Source: Hevea brasiliensis (taxonomy: Eukaryota > Streptophyta > Magnoliopsida > Malpighiales > Euphorbiaceae). Taken from it: DNA of 64,000 nucleotides. Below the pieces are notes generated by a model. The model worked only from the letters and a program-made list of their open reading frames with translations, was not told the origin of the DNA and made no database searches. The translations under genes and the position numbers were made by a program. Below are positions 37,407 to 51,693 of the stretch, one piece after another. The stretch spans positions 41,795,041 to 41,859,040 of the forward strand of contig NC_079504.1 of NCBI RefSeq assembly GCF_030052815.1. Direction: 5' to 3'. Numbering within the stretch: the first letter of the stretch is position 1; each line of letters opens with the position of its first letter.

Positions 37407-37431
37407 TGACCAGAGAGAGAGAGTTATGCAT
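37370..37431. repeat. (GT)n(GA)n microsatellite at the exon 4 donor
   Basis: GTGTGTGT then GAGAGAGA on plus. On the gene strand the proposed exon 4 end (CTCTG|GTCAGT) falls within it, so the exact donor is uncertain. Confidence 0.85.
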
Positions 37432-38399
37432 CAATAAGAAATGTAGGTAACTCATTAGCCTTGCAAGTGGCCTAAGATTTTGGCCTTGAATCTCAATCAA
37501 GCTTACCCATTTTATAAGAGTGAACGATGAAGTTCTTGAAGTGCTTGCTTCAAATGGATTAGGAATACTTTCCTGTGTAGTTAGACATTCCGCACTAAGT
37601 TGTAAAACGGTTGATGAAAGATCACGCAAGGACTGAAGCTTCTTGCAATCAACGAAGTGAAGGTTTTCAAGTTTAAAATTTCTACTTATGCTTGTAGTTA
37701 GTGAAGTTTCCAAGCAAAAGCTACCCTCCATACTAAGATATTTGAGATCTGAAGGAAGATTATTTGGAAATGATGGAATCCTCTTACAATTGCCAAAAAG
37801 AATACCTAATAGTTTAGAGAGTTGACTAATGCTTTCAGGCATGCTTACAAAATCATTTCCTCTTAGATCTAGATGTTGTAAAAATGGGAAACAACTTAGA
37901 TCATAAGGAATCATTCCATACGTATGACCGCAATGACTTAGATTAAGTCTCCTAAGAATGCAAAACCTATTAAAGAAGGCAACTCAAAGGACATGGTAGG
38001 TGTAGGATTCTTATTCATTAGCCACCTAGGGCAAAGACAAGCCCATGGCTGAGCTAATGGCACTGATGTTGAACCGATTCCTGCTATTTCAAAGACTTGC
38101 ATATATGTCATATACCCTATGTTATCTGGAATTTCTTCAAGATTTGAGCAGCCACTCAATATAAAAACTTTAAGAGACTTCAAATTACACAGGCTACTTG
38201 GAAGAGCTGTAAGGCTTTTGCAATTCTTCATGTTCAGTAAAACAAGCCTTTCTAGAAGTCCAATAGAATGGTGTACTTCAAGTAATCCTGTACAACATTC
38301 AAGTATCAACTCTTCAAGGTATGGGATCTCTCTAAAGTCGGGTGTCTTCATTAAATTTTATGAGTAACAAAGATCAATTATCTTCAACAACTTTAAAGG
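37411..38399 (-). pseudogene. TNL exon 4: LRR exon with nonsense codon and frameshift
   Basis: The acceptor TTTTACAG precedes CCTTTAAAG at 38399. The reading is PLKLLKIIDL, then an in-frame TAA (38360-38358), then TPDFREIPYLEELILECC and several LRRs (ERLVLLNMKNCKSL, LKSLKVFILSGCSNLEEIP). Near 37951-37956 a base is missing. In the shifted frame, SCFPFLQHLDLRGNDFVSMP and later LRRs continue to LARLMSYLHFLLM. The donor GTCAGT at 37410 is tentative. Both lesions fall in otherwise well-kept leucine-rich repeats. Confidence 0.82.
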
Positions 38400-38481
38400 C
38401 TGTAAAAGATATTGAAAGGAAATCAGAAAGAAACCGTAAAACCAGAGTAATAAACAGATATAAGGAGTTAATCATACATAC

Positions 38482-38760
38482 TCTTACTCCCTTCCATATT
38501 TGTTCAATTCTGCTATAAGACAAATGGAGCTCAACAAGTTGATCTGGTTGAAAAGTTTGTGGCAAAGATTTGAAAGGATACCCACGCCATTCCAAGTACC
38601 TTAATTCATTGGAAAGATATTCAATGTCTTTGGAGAGTTTTAAATTGCGAAGTATAAGCAATCTGAGAGCTTTCATCTTCAAGAAGGCTTTAGAACTCAT
38701 GTATCTGTCTCCTTGATCAAACATATAATCCAGGACTACACCTTCAATTAGATTTGTTCC
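38482..38760 (-). pseudogene. TNL exon 3: linker and first LRRs
   Basis: The acceptor TTTTTCAG precedes GGAACAAAT; the exon reads GTNLIEGVVLDYMFDQGD, then ALRLLILRNLKLSKDIEYLS and LRYLEWRGYPFKSLP, ending WKGVR before a GTATGT donor (38481). This is the NL-linker and start of the LRR, at the usual TNL intron positions. No lesion in this exon. Confidence 0.82.
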
Positions 38761-38870
38761 CTGAAAAATCAAAGGCAACAATTAAAGGTGAAAACAACTG
38801 AAAGACTTATAACATTTATAATGGAAGTTTATCAAATCAAATATAATTCTTAATATTGAGTAATACTAAC

Positions 38871-39982
38871 CGTATCATTCATTAAGATGTGACAGACATC
38901 CTTATAAAGCCATAGTCTACTACGTCGTCCAGGCTCTTCTCGACATTCTCGATGAACAATTTCTTGACCCATTTCTTCAAGCAAATCATGCATCCACACA
39001 CGGTTGTCTGAAATAGTTATGAGAGATTTATCGATAAGCTCCCTTATACCAATATCTGGGTATAATCCACCACTTTCCAATACTTTCATCACATAACGTT
39101 TCATTTTTCCTTTGAAAAAGCATGCGATGTCAAGAAATATTTTTTTTTTGTATTTCCTCCAATCCATCAAAACTTATTTCAAGCTTACTTAGAATTTTTT
39201 CATTGGGAATTTCTTTCAACCTCTTCAATGCACTGTTCCATTCTTTCACAGATCTAGCATACAAGGAGGAACCCAAAAAATTAAGCGCTAATGGGAGGCC
39301 ACCTGCATAGTTTACAGCTTTGTTGGATAGCTCCATGTAATCTTGTGGTGGACAATCTTTCTTAAAGGCTTTCAAGCAAAAGAGTTGAAGGGCTTCATGA
39401 TGATTTAACTCCTCAACCCTATATATTTGATCTACTTCATGTTGGATCAACAAATGTTCATCCCTAGTCGTTATTATGATTCTACTTCCAACTCCAAACC
39501 AGTTTTCATCTTTTTTTCCAACTAAAAATTCTAATTGCTCTAACTCATCAACATCATCAAGAATGACCAAAACCTTCTTCCGAGATAGCCTATTTTTTAT
39601 GTGATAAACTCCATTGTATTCATCATACACATCTATGTCTCTTTCCATCAATGTTGCACATAAAAGTCGTCTTTGTAAAGTGAACAAACCATATTTTCTT
39701 GAAGTTTCTCTAACATCCGCAAGAAAAGCACTACCCTCAAATTGGCATTGCATTTCCTTGTAGGTGACACTAGCAATAGTTGTTTTTCCAATGCCACCCA
39801 TCCCACCCATCCCACAAATACCTACCATTTTGACATTATTTAGCTCCTTTATATTGATACACAATCTCATTTTCTCTAATCGTGAATCCATTCCAACAAA
39901 ATCCTTGGCTATGCTATGACTAAATCTTCCCAATTTGTTAAGTACATCTTTAGTGATATCCTGAATAAACTCTGACTCCTCC
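38871..39982 (-). pseudogene. TNL exon 2: NB-ARC domain, one-base frameshift in an A10 run
   Basis: The acceptor TATTGTAG precedes GGAGGAGTC, and the split Arg codon joins the TIR exon in frame. Motifs in order: P-loop [31 protein letters not shown], kinase-2 [57 protein letters not shown] and MHD (VWMHDLLEEMG). This is the ADP/ATP switch module. The P-loop carries an extra GMG next to a 9-bp tandem duplication. A 10-A run (plus-strand T 39140-39149) puts the MHD-containing half one base out of frame; the donor is ACG|GTTAGT (38870). Confidence 0.88.
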
Positions 39983-41499
39983 CTACAATATAAGAATTTC
40001 CTATTATCATAAATAACACAATATTTTAAACATAGAAATAACATTAAAAATATCAAGTATTCAATTTTGTTCATATCGCGCACACGAAAATTCTATAATA
40101 TGCAAAGAGTATATAATACAGAGAAATAAATAAAAAATTCATCCGCAAATTGAGATATCAATAATAGGAAACATATAATAAGTGTTTCATTGTACTCATA
40201 TTCAATAATAGGAAACATAGTCTTTCCAAAACATTTTAAGTTTCTAGTCATGAGTTCTTCCAGTGGCACTTCTTCCTCAAATGATATTAAGGCTTTTTAG
40301 AGACATTTTATAAAATGTTCCTAAACACAAAATAATTAGAGATAATTACAGACGTAACTAATTAAAGTTTTGAGAAACACAATAAAATTGTCTCTTAATA
40401 ATATTTTCATCTCAAAATATTTGGTAGGAGAAGGAAAAGGAAGTGAGAAATTCTCTCCATTTTAAGGGATGATTTTAACAAAACGTTCAAAAAAATTATC
40501 ATTTACAGACTTTTTTTTTTCTATGTAGCTAATTGTTTCATCTCTAATTTCTAATTTTTTTAGTGTAATTTATTTTATAAAATTAATAATCTTTTATAAA
40601 TTAATATTAATATAAAAATATTAAATTAAATATTAATATATTAAATTAATATTACCTTAATAAATATATTCTTTTATAAATTAATTTTAGTATATTTGCT
40701 TATATATTAGAAATATATCATTTTAATATTTAATTAACTTGTCTAATTTACTCTTAAATTTCAATTAATATTATTTAATTTTTAGTGGACAATCATTTTC
40801 CATAATTGACTATCAAAAAATATCGATAATAAATTTATACTTTTCATAATAATAGTTTAGAGTTATCTTTAGAGAAACAAATATTGCTATTGCGTTTACA
40901 ATGTCAAAACATTCAATGAATAATTAAAATTAAAAAACTTGTTCATTTACTTCTCAAATTATTTTTTTCAAAAAATAATGAAAAAAAAAATTCAATTCAA
41001 TTATTAAGAAAAAAAATAATATTATGATATATATAATATATATATGATGATGAAGAAAAAATTTGATAACCAAATAATAATAATAGTATTGCATTTACAA
41101 TGTCACTAATCAATGACTGCCACATGTACTAATCAATGACGTTGTCAACCAAGTCGTCTGAGTTTGACTGGATTTCACAAGTTTTGATCGAACTTTTCAT
41201 AGACTCATTCAATGATGATGACTAATAAAATCATTTCATGCTATAAAAACAAAAACATTCAATGAATATAGCCACAAAAAAAAAGTTTAATTTTTGAATA
41301 AAATTGACTTGCTAAAGATTAAATAGAATTACTATTAATTTAAAAATATTATAAATATTTAATATTATAAATTACTAAATTTAAAATATATTGACTTAAA
41401 ATTAAAAAACTTGTTCAATTTACTTCAAATTAAAATTTTTCAAAACAATAATGAAAAATAAATTCAATTCAAATTATAGATTAAAAATCTAATATTATG

Positions 41500-41571
<72 letters not shown>

Positions 41572-42121
41572 CATGAGTATGAAGAAATTTCGATAAGGGA
41601 AAGATTCCAACAATAATAATAATGAGATTATGAGAAAAAAAATCATTTTAAATTGATGAAAAGAATGATGAGAGAATTATACTAGACTTTCCTTTGATGA
41701 TCTTGTCAAATAATTTAAATTTCAATGAATAGAAATTGATGATGATAGAATTAATAAAGAAAAAAAAAAGGTTAAGAGGCAATGATGGTTTGAATTTTTT
41801 TTTTTTTACAAGAGGGTTTGTATTTTACTGTTTATATATAATTATTTCAATACAGTAATAAAAAAATTAATTTTTTTTATAAAATTAATAATGAATCCAT
41901 TAAAGCTTTTAAAATAATCGAGTCCATTAAAATTTGATAAAAGTAATAAAACAATTAATTTTTTCAAAAACTACTACTATACCCTAAAAAATTTTAAAAT
42001 TTCAGCAGCCAATTGGTCGAATTGATGCGGGTTTCAGAAATATGGGAAAAACTGAAATGCATGAGTTTAGTGAGGGAAAATGCTAATTAAAATAACTAAA
42101 AGAAATGGGATATATTCTGAC
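39983..42121 (-). other. TNL intron 1 (about 2.1 kb)
   Basis: Runs from donor GTCAGAAT at 42121 to acceptor TATTGTAG at 39983. Its 5' part (40791-42121) is duplicated at 3313-4531. A long (TA)n tract lies at 41501-41571. The gypsy element of copy 1 is inserted at the point equivalent to about 40790. Confidence 0.8.
41501..41571. repeat. (TA)n microsatellite in TNL intron 1
   Basis: About 34 TA units. The equivalent places at 3908-3920 and 8610-8620 have only a few units, so this tract expanded after duplication. Confidence 0.95.
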
Positions 42122-42624
42122 CTGTCTTGTAAATTCCATCCAGAAAGATTGGCCACTTGAGTCATAGCAAGTCTCCACCGTTGCACCCTCTCGTCGTTCT
42201 GCTGATAATGTTCAGAGTCATTTTCAAAACTCCCATTCTGTTTTCGAACTTCTGATGGATTCACATCATAGAAAATGGGCAAAACTATTTGGTTGCCAGA
42301 GTTCTTGCATTCTAAAATTTTTACGAGTTCATCCAAACACCATGTTGAAGAAGCGTAATTTTTTGAAAAGATGACAAGAGAAATTTTGGAGCTTTCAATT
42401 GCTTTGAGGAGTTCTTGAGAAATAGTTTCCCCTTTCTCAAGTTCTCGATCATCCTTGAATATTATGATTCCTTTTTGACGAAATTCTTTGCACAAATGAC
42501 TGATAAAATTCTTACGGGTATCTTCACCCCTAAAGCTAAGAAAAACATCATATTTCTATTGTTGAGAAGAAGAAGAAGAGGAAGAAGAAGAAGAAGAGTT
42601 TTCTTTCATGGCCTTAAGAGCCAT
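42122..42624 (-). pseudogene. TNL exon 1: TIR domain with a nonsense codon (copy 2)
   Basis: Nearly identical to the intact exon at 4532-5043, with a shorter Ser tract. The codon just before KYDVFLSFRG is TAG (42558-42556), where copy 1 has TGG, so translation from the ATG at 42624 stops before the TIR core. Downstream the domain is complete (FKDDRELEKGE, SSTWCLDEL, LPIFYDVNPSEVRK), and the donor is CAG|GTCAGAAT. The lesion is a single G-to-A type change. Confidence 0.9.
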
Positions 42625-42700
42625 GAAAAGCCTTTTAATAGTTTAAATGGGAAGCTTGATGGGTCATTTGTTACGTCTTTCTTCTATAAGCATAGCTTGG

Positions 42701-42708
42701 TATTTATA
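42701..42708 (-). promoter_or_regulatory. TATA box of TNL copy 2
   Basis: TATAAATA, 77 bp upstream of the ATG at 42624; conserved with copy 1. Confidence 0.62.
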
Positions 42709-43656
42709 GAAGTTATTTTCCATTGTGCAGTGCACTTTCCTAAAACCTAATTAAAATTATATTTTGTTGTGACAAATTGGAAAAGTTTTCTTCTCCCGTT
42801 GTGAAAAATTCAAAGTCTTTTAATTTTACCTTTGAAATTGAAAGCAAAGTTAATTAAGCATACAGCATAAAAATTGGGCTAATTATATGTTGCTATTGGG
42901 TCAATTTACTCTAATTTTTATCTGTATACAAAGGAGAGAGAAAGAGGCACGTTAAGGTTACTCGCTTTAAATGTTAAATTTTCTTTTGATCCTTAATGTT
43001 TTATAGAAGTTTACATTTTTTAATTTTTCTGAAAAATAGTTTTTCTAAGATAATATTGTGAAAAAAAATTGATGTTATAATTGTTGAATATTTAATTTCG
43101 ATTTTCGATTTTAAGATGAGATTGAAAGAGTAAAAGAATGAAATAAATTGTTTATTTTACTTTCAATTAATTTTTTCTATTATTGTTATAGTTTTTTTAG
43201 GAGGTAAATTATAAAGACAGAGTAGTAAGATAAAGTTTATAAAGAAATAACTTTTTATAAATTTTGAGTAGCCAATTATAAAATGTAAAAATTTTTATTT
43301 AGTCCCTGAACAAGTCATGTAGTACACAGTTAAAAATGACGACAAATTAGCTCAATTTATCAATTTTAAAATATAACTAATTATTCAATTTTTATATTTT
43401 GCACTTGATTAAATTTTACTATCAATTTGAAAGATCAAATTAATATTTAGTTTATATATCATGCATTATGATTATTTTTTTGACAAATAACTATTATTCA
43501 ATATTTAATTTGTCATATCGAATTATCATTTAATTAATTAATAATTAAAGAGTTCATTAAATATGCAAAATTTTTAAAATTATAGTATTTCAAAATATTA
43601 AACTTTATAAAATTATAAATAATTTGTAACTAAAATATGTTAATTTTATCTCTTAC

Positions 43657-43713
<57 letters not shown>

Positions 43714-43731
43714 GATATTAATAATAGTAAC

Positions 43732-43767
<36 letters not shown>

Positions 43768-44160
43768 ATGATGATCACAATCGTGCATATATAGTGTACT
43801 TTCAATATATACCTTACACTATTACCCTGTCTTTATGAATCATTTTTTTCCAATAAGAACATCTGATGCCTTCACATTCATCTGATATCAAAAGTAAAGC
43901 CCCTTTTAGCTGCTGCTAAAAAAAAATAAAAAAAATCTGGCTGCCTTAACCTTAGCAACTGTTATCTCTATAGGATAATCTCAAAATTTTAATTTAATAT
44001 TACATATTTTTCTTCCACACACACACACACACGTATATATATATATAAAGTTTAAGTGAGGAGAAGCTCTCAGTTCAGATTAGGATATACAGTTTATAGT
44101 ACAGTTTATAAATCAACCACCCAGAACAATACTTAATCAAACTTGAATTCTCAAATCATA
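42709..44160. repeat. Upstream flank of TNL copy 2 (duplicate of 5126-6518)
   Basis: Co-linear with the copy 1 flank. The (AAT)n at 43657-43711 and (TTA)n at 43732-43766 are much longer than the matching palindromic tract at 6051-6104. No gene. Confidence 0.8.
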
Positions 44161-47416
<3,256 letters not shown>

Positions 47417-48574
47417 GGATGGTAAATAAGTTTTTGGGAAAATTACGTAAAGTCGCCCAACCTGTAAACATGTTTTCAATATTATAATTTTTATAATGTT
47501 CTTCTTATTATTTTAAAGAAACTTTATTGAGATAATTTTTTTATAACTTATAATTTATGTATAATATTTAAATTAAAATATTAATTTAATTAATTTATAT
47601 ATATAAATATTTATTTATATAAAATAATTACACTTTTAATTAAATTATGTTATTTGAATTAAAAGATTATATATATAAAAATTATATATATATATATATA
47701 TATATAAAGATTTCAGTCAAATCCAAGATAAATATAAAGATTTAAAAGAACAACATTAACAATGTTATTTGAAATTCTAAATCAACTTAATAAAAGTTTT
47801 TTTTTTTTTTTATTGGATACTCACCTCCATTTTAAATTAAAAAATTAATTTTTTTTTATTATCTAAACAAGATATTTTCAAATTTATAAATTTCAAATTC
47901 TAAATTTTAGATTCAATATCTAAAATTTAAATCTAAATCCATGAATCCAAATACAAGCTAACTTCTTTTTCCACCTTTTTCTCAAAAATGATAATGTTTG
48001 ACATGAAATTTGACAGTGACTTAGAGTTTGAATTGCATATAGAAAGAAAAAAAAAATTGGATGAAGACTGTGTGCAGGAAAAATGCTAAGGAAGTACGTG
48101 AAGACTGGTTCAAGAGTATGCACAGGGAAAATGCTAAGTGAAAATTGGATCAAGACTACAAAATTCTGAGAAAGTGAAAATTGGATAAATTTTGATTTGA
48201 AATCTAATAGTGGCTCTGAGTTTGAATTGCATATCAAAAGAAAATGATAAGAAAGTGAAGATTGGATCAACACGGCACAGGGAAAAATGCTGAAAATTGG
48301 ATCAAGATCATGTACAGGTAAAATGCCGAGAAATTAAAAATTGGATCAAAACTAGAAAATGTTGAGAAATTGAAAATTGGATAAAACTAAGAATGACAAT
48401 GGGTTGAGTATTCTCGGATAATTGATCAAACCCTATTGAAAGAAGCTGGAGTATTATATAATGAAGTTTGAGACAAGTTATGATTAAGAAAATAATATTC
48501 ACATTGAATTTGAATTAAGTTTACATTTTATATATTACGGGTGCCTATTACTCGAATATATTTATATAAATAAA

Positions 48575-48629
<55 letters not shown>

Positions 48630-49086
48630 AATATTTTATTTTGAATAAATAGAATTTAAATATTTTATAAGATTATTAAAATTTAAAATATAAATAATTA
48701 GTAAATTTTTTTTTTATAAATTATTAACTAAAACATATAAAATCAAAAGGATTCAAGTAATATTTGAATAATGATAATCGAATTTTAGATGAGTGCATAT
48801 AGTTTAGAATAAATTCTAATCGAATTCAAAAGGAATTTGATATTAAAATTATTAATTAAATTTAAATAAAGTGATTTTTACAAATATATGTTGCTATCTC
48901 AAGACTATGTACAAAGAAAATGCTAAGAAAAGTGAAAATTGGTTCAAGACTATGTATATAGAAAATGCTAAGAAAAAATCTCTTCAAATATTACTTTAAA
49001 AATTAAGAGTTCTTCGAAACACAAATTTTAGATTTTTAAACTTTAAAAACCTTACTCATTATCTTAAAAAATTTCCTCTCAAACAG
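47417..49086. repeat. Repeat mosaic (matches 6519-6790, 25370-25990, 26340-26500)
   Basis: 47417-47650 resumes the TNL upstream flank homology. 47770-48500 is the dispersed block shared with 25370-25990, with GGAAAATGCTAAG units (48060-48400, 48895-48975). (AT)n at 48579-48627. 48975-49086 matches 27240-27345 and ends at AAACAG, the insertion point of the LTR at 49087. No gene. Confidence 0.6.
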
Positions 49087-49577
49087 TGTGACGCCCCTCA
49101 CTCGTCTACAGTGTAGCCGAGCGATGAGTGCCACATTCGGTGCCGGAGCACCCTATCTTGTTTTATCATATCTATTGTAACTTTTGATGTCATTTAAAAT
49201 ATGTATTCTATGTGCAGAAATTTTTTTTTTTGACTTATTTCTGTGGAGACCCGGACAGAGCCTCCCCCGTTTTATTAGCATCTGTCGGGTTCCACTATCA
49301 CCTGTTAACATATTCATAGTCATCTCACATATTGCCATATCATATTCTCTTTTATCATATCATTCACAACTATTTATGAGATCTCAAAAGGAAGTATCAT
49401 CTATTACATTCATATGGAAATTCATAGATAATAAATTACAAGTTTTCATTTCAATCTTAAGTTTAATTTCAAGTCCAAAATGAAATACATCATAAACTAG
49501 TAAATACATCATGACTAAACATAATGAACCAAAATACTAGTCTATACATGGGCCCTACCAAAATACAAAAGACTGGT

Positions 49578-49582
49578 GAGGT
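49578..49582. repeat. Copia target-site duplication, left (GAGGT)
   Basis: GAGGT precedes the LTR at 49583 and is repeated at 58277-58281. The unoccupied site with a single GAGGT is seen at 63834-63838 and, inverted, at 20850-20854. Confidence 0.95.
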
Positions 49583-51678
49583 TGTTAGTAGTATGCCCTA
49601 GAGCATATCATTTAGTATGTATCTTGTACATATTTTTATTAATAAAAGGCATTTCCACTTTTTCATTTACATAATATATTTATGTGTAACAGAAAAGGTC
49701 CATTGATATTTTGTTAGAAATATTATTCTTAAGTTGTTAAGAATATGAGTGATAATATTTCTAGCACAAAGTATCATAAATAGGTTCACAATCGAGGATA
49801 CTTCATAATAAGGACATGACTTATCCAGAAAGATTGTATTCATATTTGTTCCCAAGTTATTTATATGAGATATAAATAAGATGGAATGGTGAGTCTCATG
49901 CCATATAACAAATATGATAGGCACTTATAAATGATAAGTAGGCCGAACCAGTGACACTTATGACAAGCACATGGAGTTTACTCTTGTCAATGTTTTGCCA
50001 TAAATCATATTAGTGCATATAATCTTTAGAACTGAGATAGTACAGTTATCTTGTATATAGGTAGTTTGAGTTTAATACTGCTTTCATACTTGTACTATGT
50101 ATGGGTATATGGGCATGTGTTGGCTCCTACTAGTTATATATGGAGGTAGGTGTTGATCAAGATGGAATCTGTTCCTCTAAGTAAATAGAGATAAAATCCT
50201 ATGTTCATTTAATTGTTCTTGATGTTTCAAGTTCCTGGCCAGGACAGATAGATTTATTCAGAAAAGAGTTTCTGATGAGAAAAATCTTTTAATCAAGAAC
50301 TGGAATTAAAAGAGAACATAATATTCATAGCAAATGGAGTTTGACATAAACCATGACTCCAGCTTGAGTTGGGATTTTGTAACAGAGAGATTCTAGTGCA
50401 TGGTAACATATGATTATAGGTTCATTTAAGGTAAATCTTATTACTAATTGGGTGGCCATGGCATGCTATGCTAGGTGTTAACCATGGTCTATGAGGTTCA
50501 TAAAATGATTTAGAGAAATCATTTATGGTAAGAAAGAGTTATGATGATATTAAGAGTTGATATCATGTCTCATTGCCAATTAGTGATGAGCATAGTAAGT
50601 CACACACATACACAAGTTATCACCTATTTAAATATGATTTAATTAATTAATTAAAGAGTTTAATTGATTAATTAAATAGATTTGGTTTGCAATTAAATTG
50701 CAAAGTCCCTAGCATGACTTGAAACCAAATCTAGATTATTGGATGTGTAGTATAAATTAAATTTATATTTAAAGTGTTTAAATATGAATTTAATTGATGA
50801 GAAAATAATTAATTAATTTATATTTGATATAAATTAATTAGAAGAAGAAAATAATTATTTTGGGTTACGAACTCAAAATTAAGACACGAGGCATTTTGGT
50901 CATTTCACGGTGTGACACGTGGCACCATGAGATGGTGACACATGGGATTATACATAAGCTTGCCAAATGTTTTTTTTTAATCATGTAAGATGATTAAAAT
51001 CAAGATTAAATATAGGTTTGACACTTGGCACAATGTGATTGGGTCACTTAAACCTAGAGCTAATCAAAGGGTGACATGTGGCAAGGGTTTAATGTGTTAA
51101 CCTAGCTATTTAAGTGTGGTTATGAAAAGAAAACATAACCAGCAGCCTCTCCTCTCAATTGTCACGCCACTTTGAGCCTCTCCAGCTATTTCTTCTTCAT
51201 CTCTCATCAATTCAAAGAGATTAGCCATCAATCTCTTGAATTAAGAACGCTAGAAATTGTTTCTAGTGTCCTGTTTACATCTCTAATCTCTTAAAAGGCA
51301 AAACTTGAATTTCTAATTAATAGAAAAAGCTTTAGAAGCTGTTCAAGGGCTGCCATAGGTGTTCTTGGTGTGGACAAGCTAGAGGGACAACATCTGGTGT
51401 CCTGAAGACGAATCTCAAAGGCGCAAACACGCTGCAGCACATCAAGAGGTTAGTGTAATCGTTCTTAATTTAATCTAGGGTTCTAAAATTAATCTGATTA
51501 ATTTTAAAATCTTAAATGGCAAATACAGATCCAAAAACATATTAAAAGAGTTTTAATATGTTGTTTATCATTGAAATCAAATAGATAAAAATAAATCTTG
51601 CATGGTGCATGTGACCCTAGGTGAAAATTTTTGAATTCAATGGTATAATCTTGTGTTTTTCACGCTTCCGTTCCTTCA
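49583..51678 (+). repeat. Copia 5' LTR
   Basis: 2096 bp from TGTTAGTAGTATGCCC to CCGTTCCTTCA. Compared by eye with the 3' LTR, it differs by scattered substitutions and a few small indels (for example near 50033, 50808 and 50873). The repeated minus-strand 85-codon frame in both LTRs (49667-49924 here) is not a gene. Confidence 0.93.
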
Positions 51679-51680
51679 AT

Positions 51681-51693
51681 TGGTATCAGAGCC
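51681..51693 (+). other. Copia primer binding site, initiator tRNA-Met type
   Basis: TGGTATCAGAGCC two bases after the LTR end, the complement of the plant initiator tRNA-Met 3' end and the usual copia primer. Confidence 0.93.

Larger units (their letters stand above)
36456..42624 (-). pseudogene. TIR-NB-ARC-LRR-C-JID disease-resistance gene (copy 2), disabled by four lesions
   Basis: Exons I infer, in gene order: TIR 42624-42122, NB-ARC 39982-38871, 38760-38482, LRR 38399-37411, C-JID 37022-36456. Introns are GT-AG and phases agree at the junctions I checked. Intact TNLs are intracellular receptors that sense pathogen effectors through the LRR and C-JID and signal through a TIR NADase. Lesions: TAG at 42556-42558 in the TIR exon where copy 1 has TGG; a one-base excess in an A10 run (39149-39140) that shifts the NB-ARC frame; TAA at 38360-38358 early in the LRR exon; and a one-base loss near 37951-37956. 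TATA at 42701-42708 and all domains survive, so silencing is recent. A truncated product starting after the TIR lesion cannot be excluded. Confidence 0.88.

Noticed and set aside
49667..49924. 85-codon minus frame, repeated at 56262-56519
   Set aside because: Identical placement in both copia LTRs explains the conservation; no coding motif.
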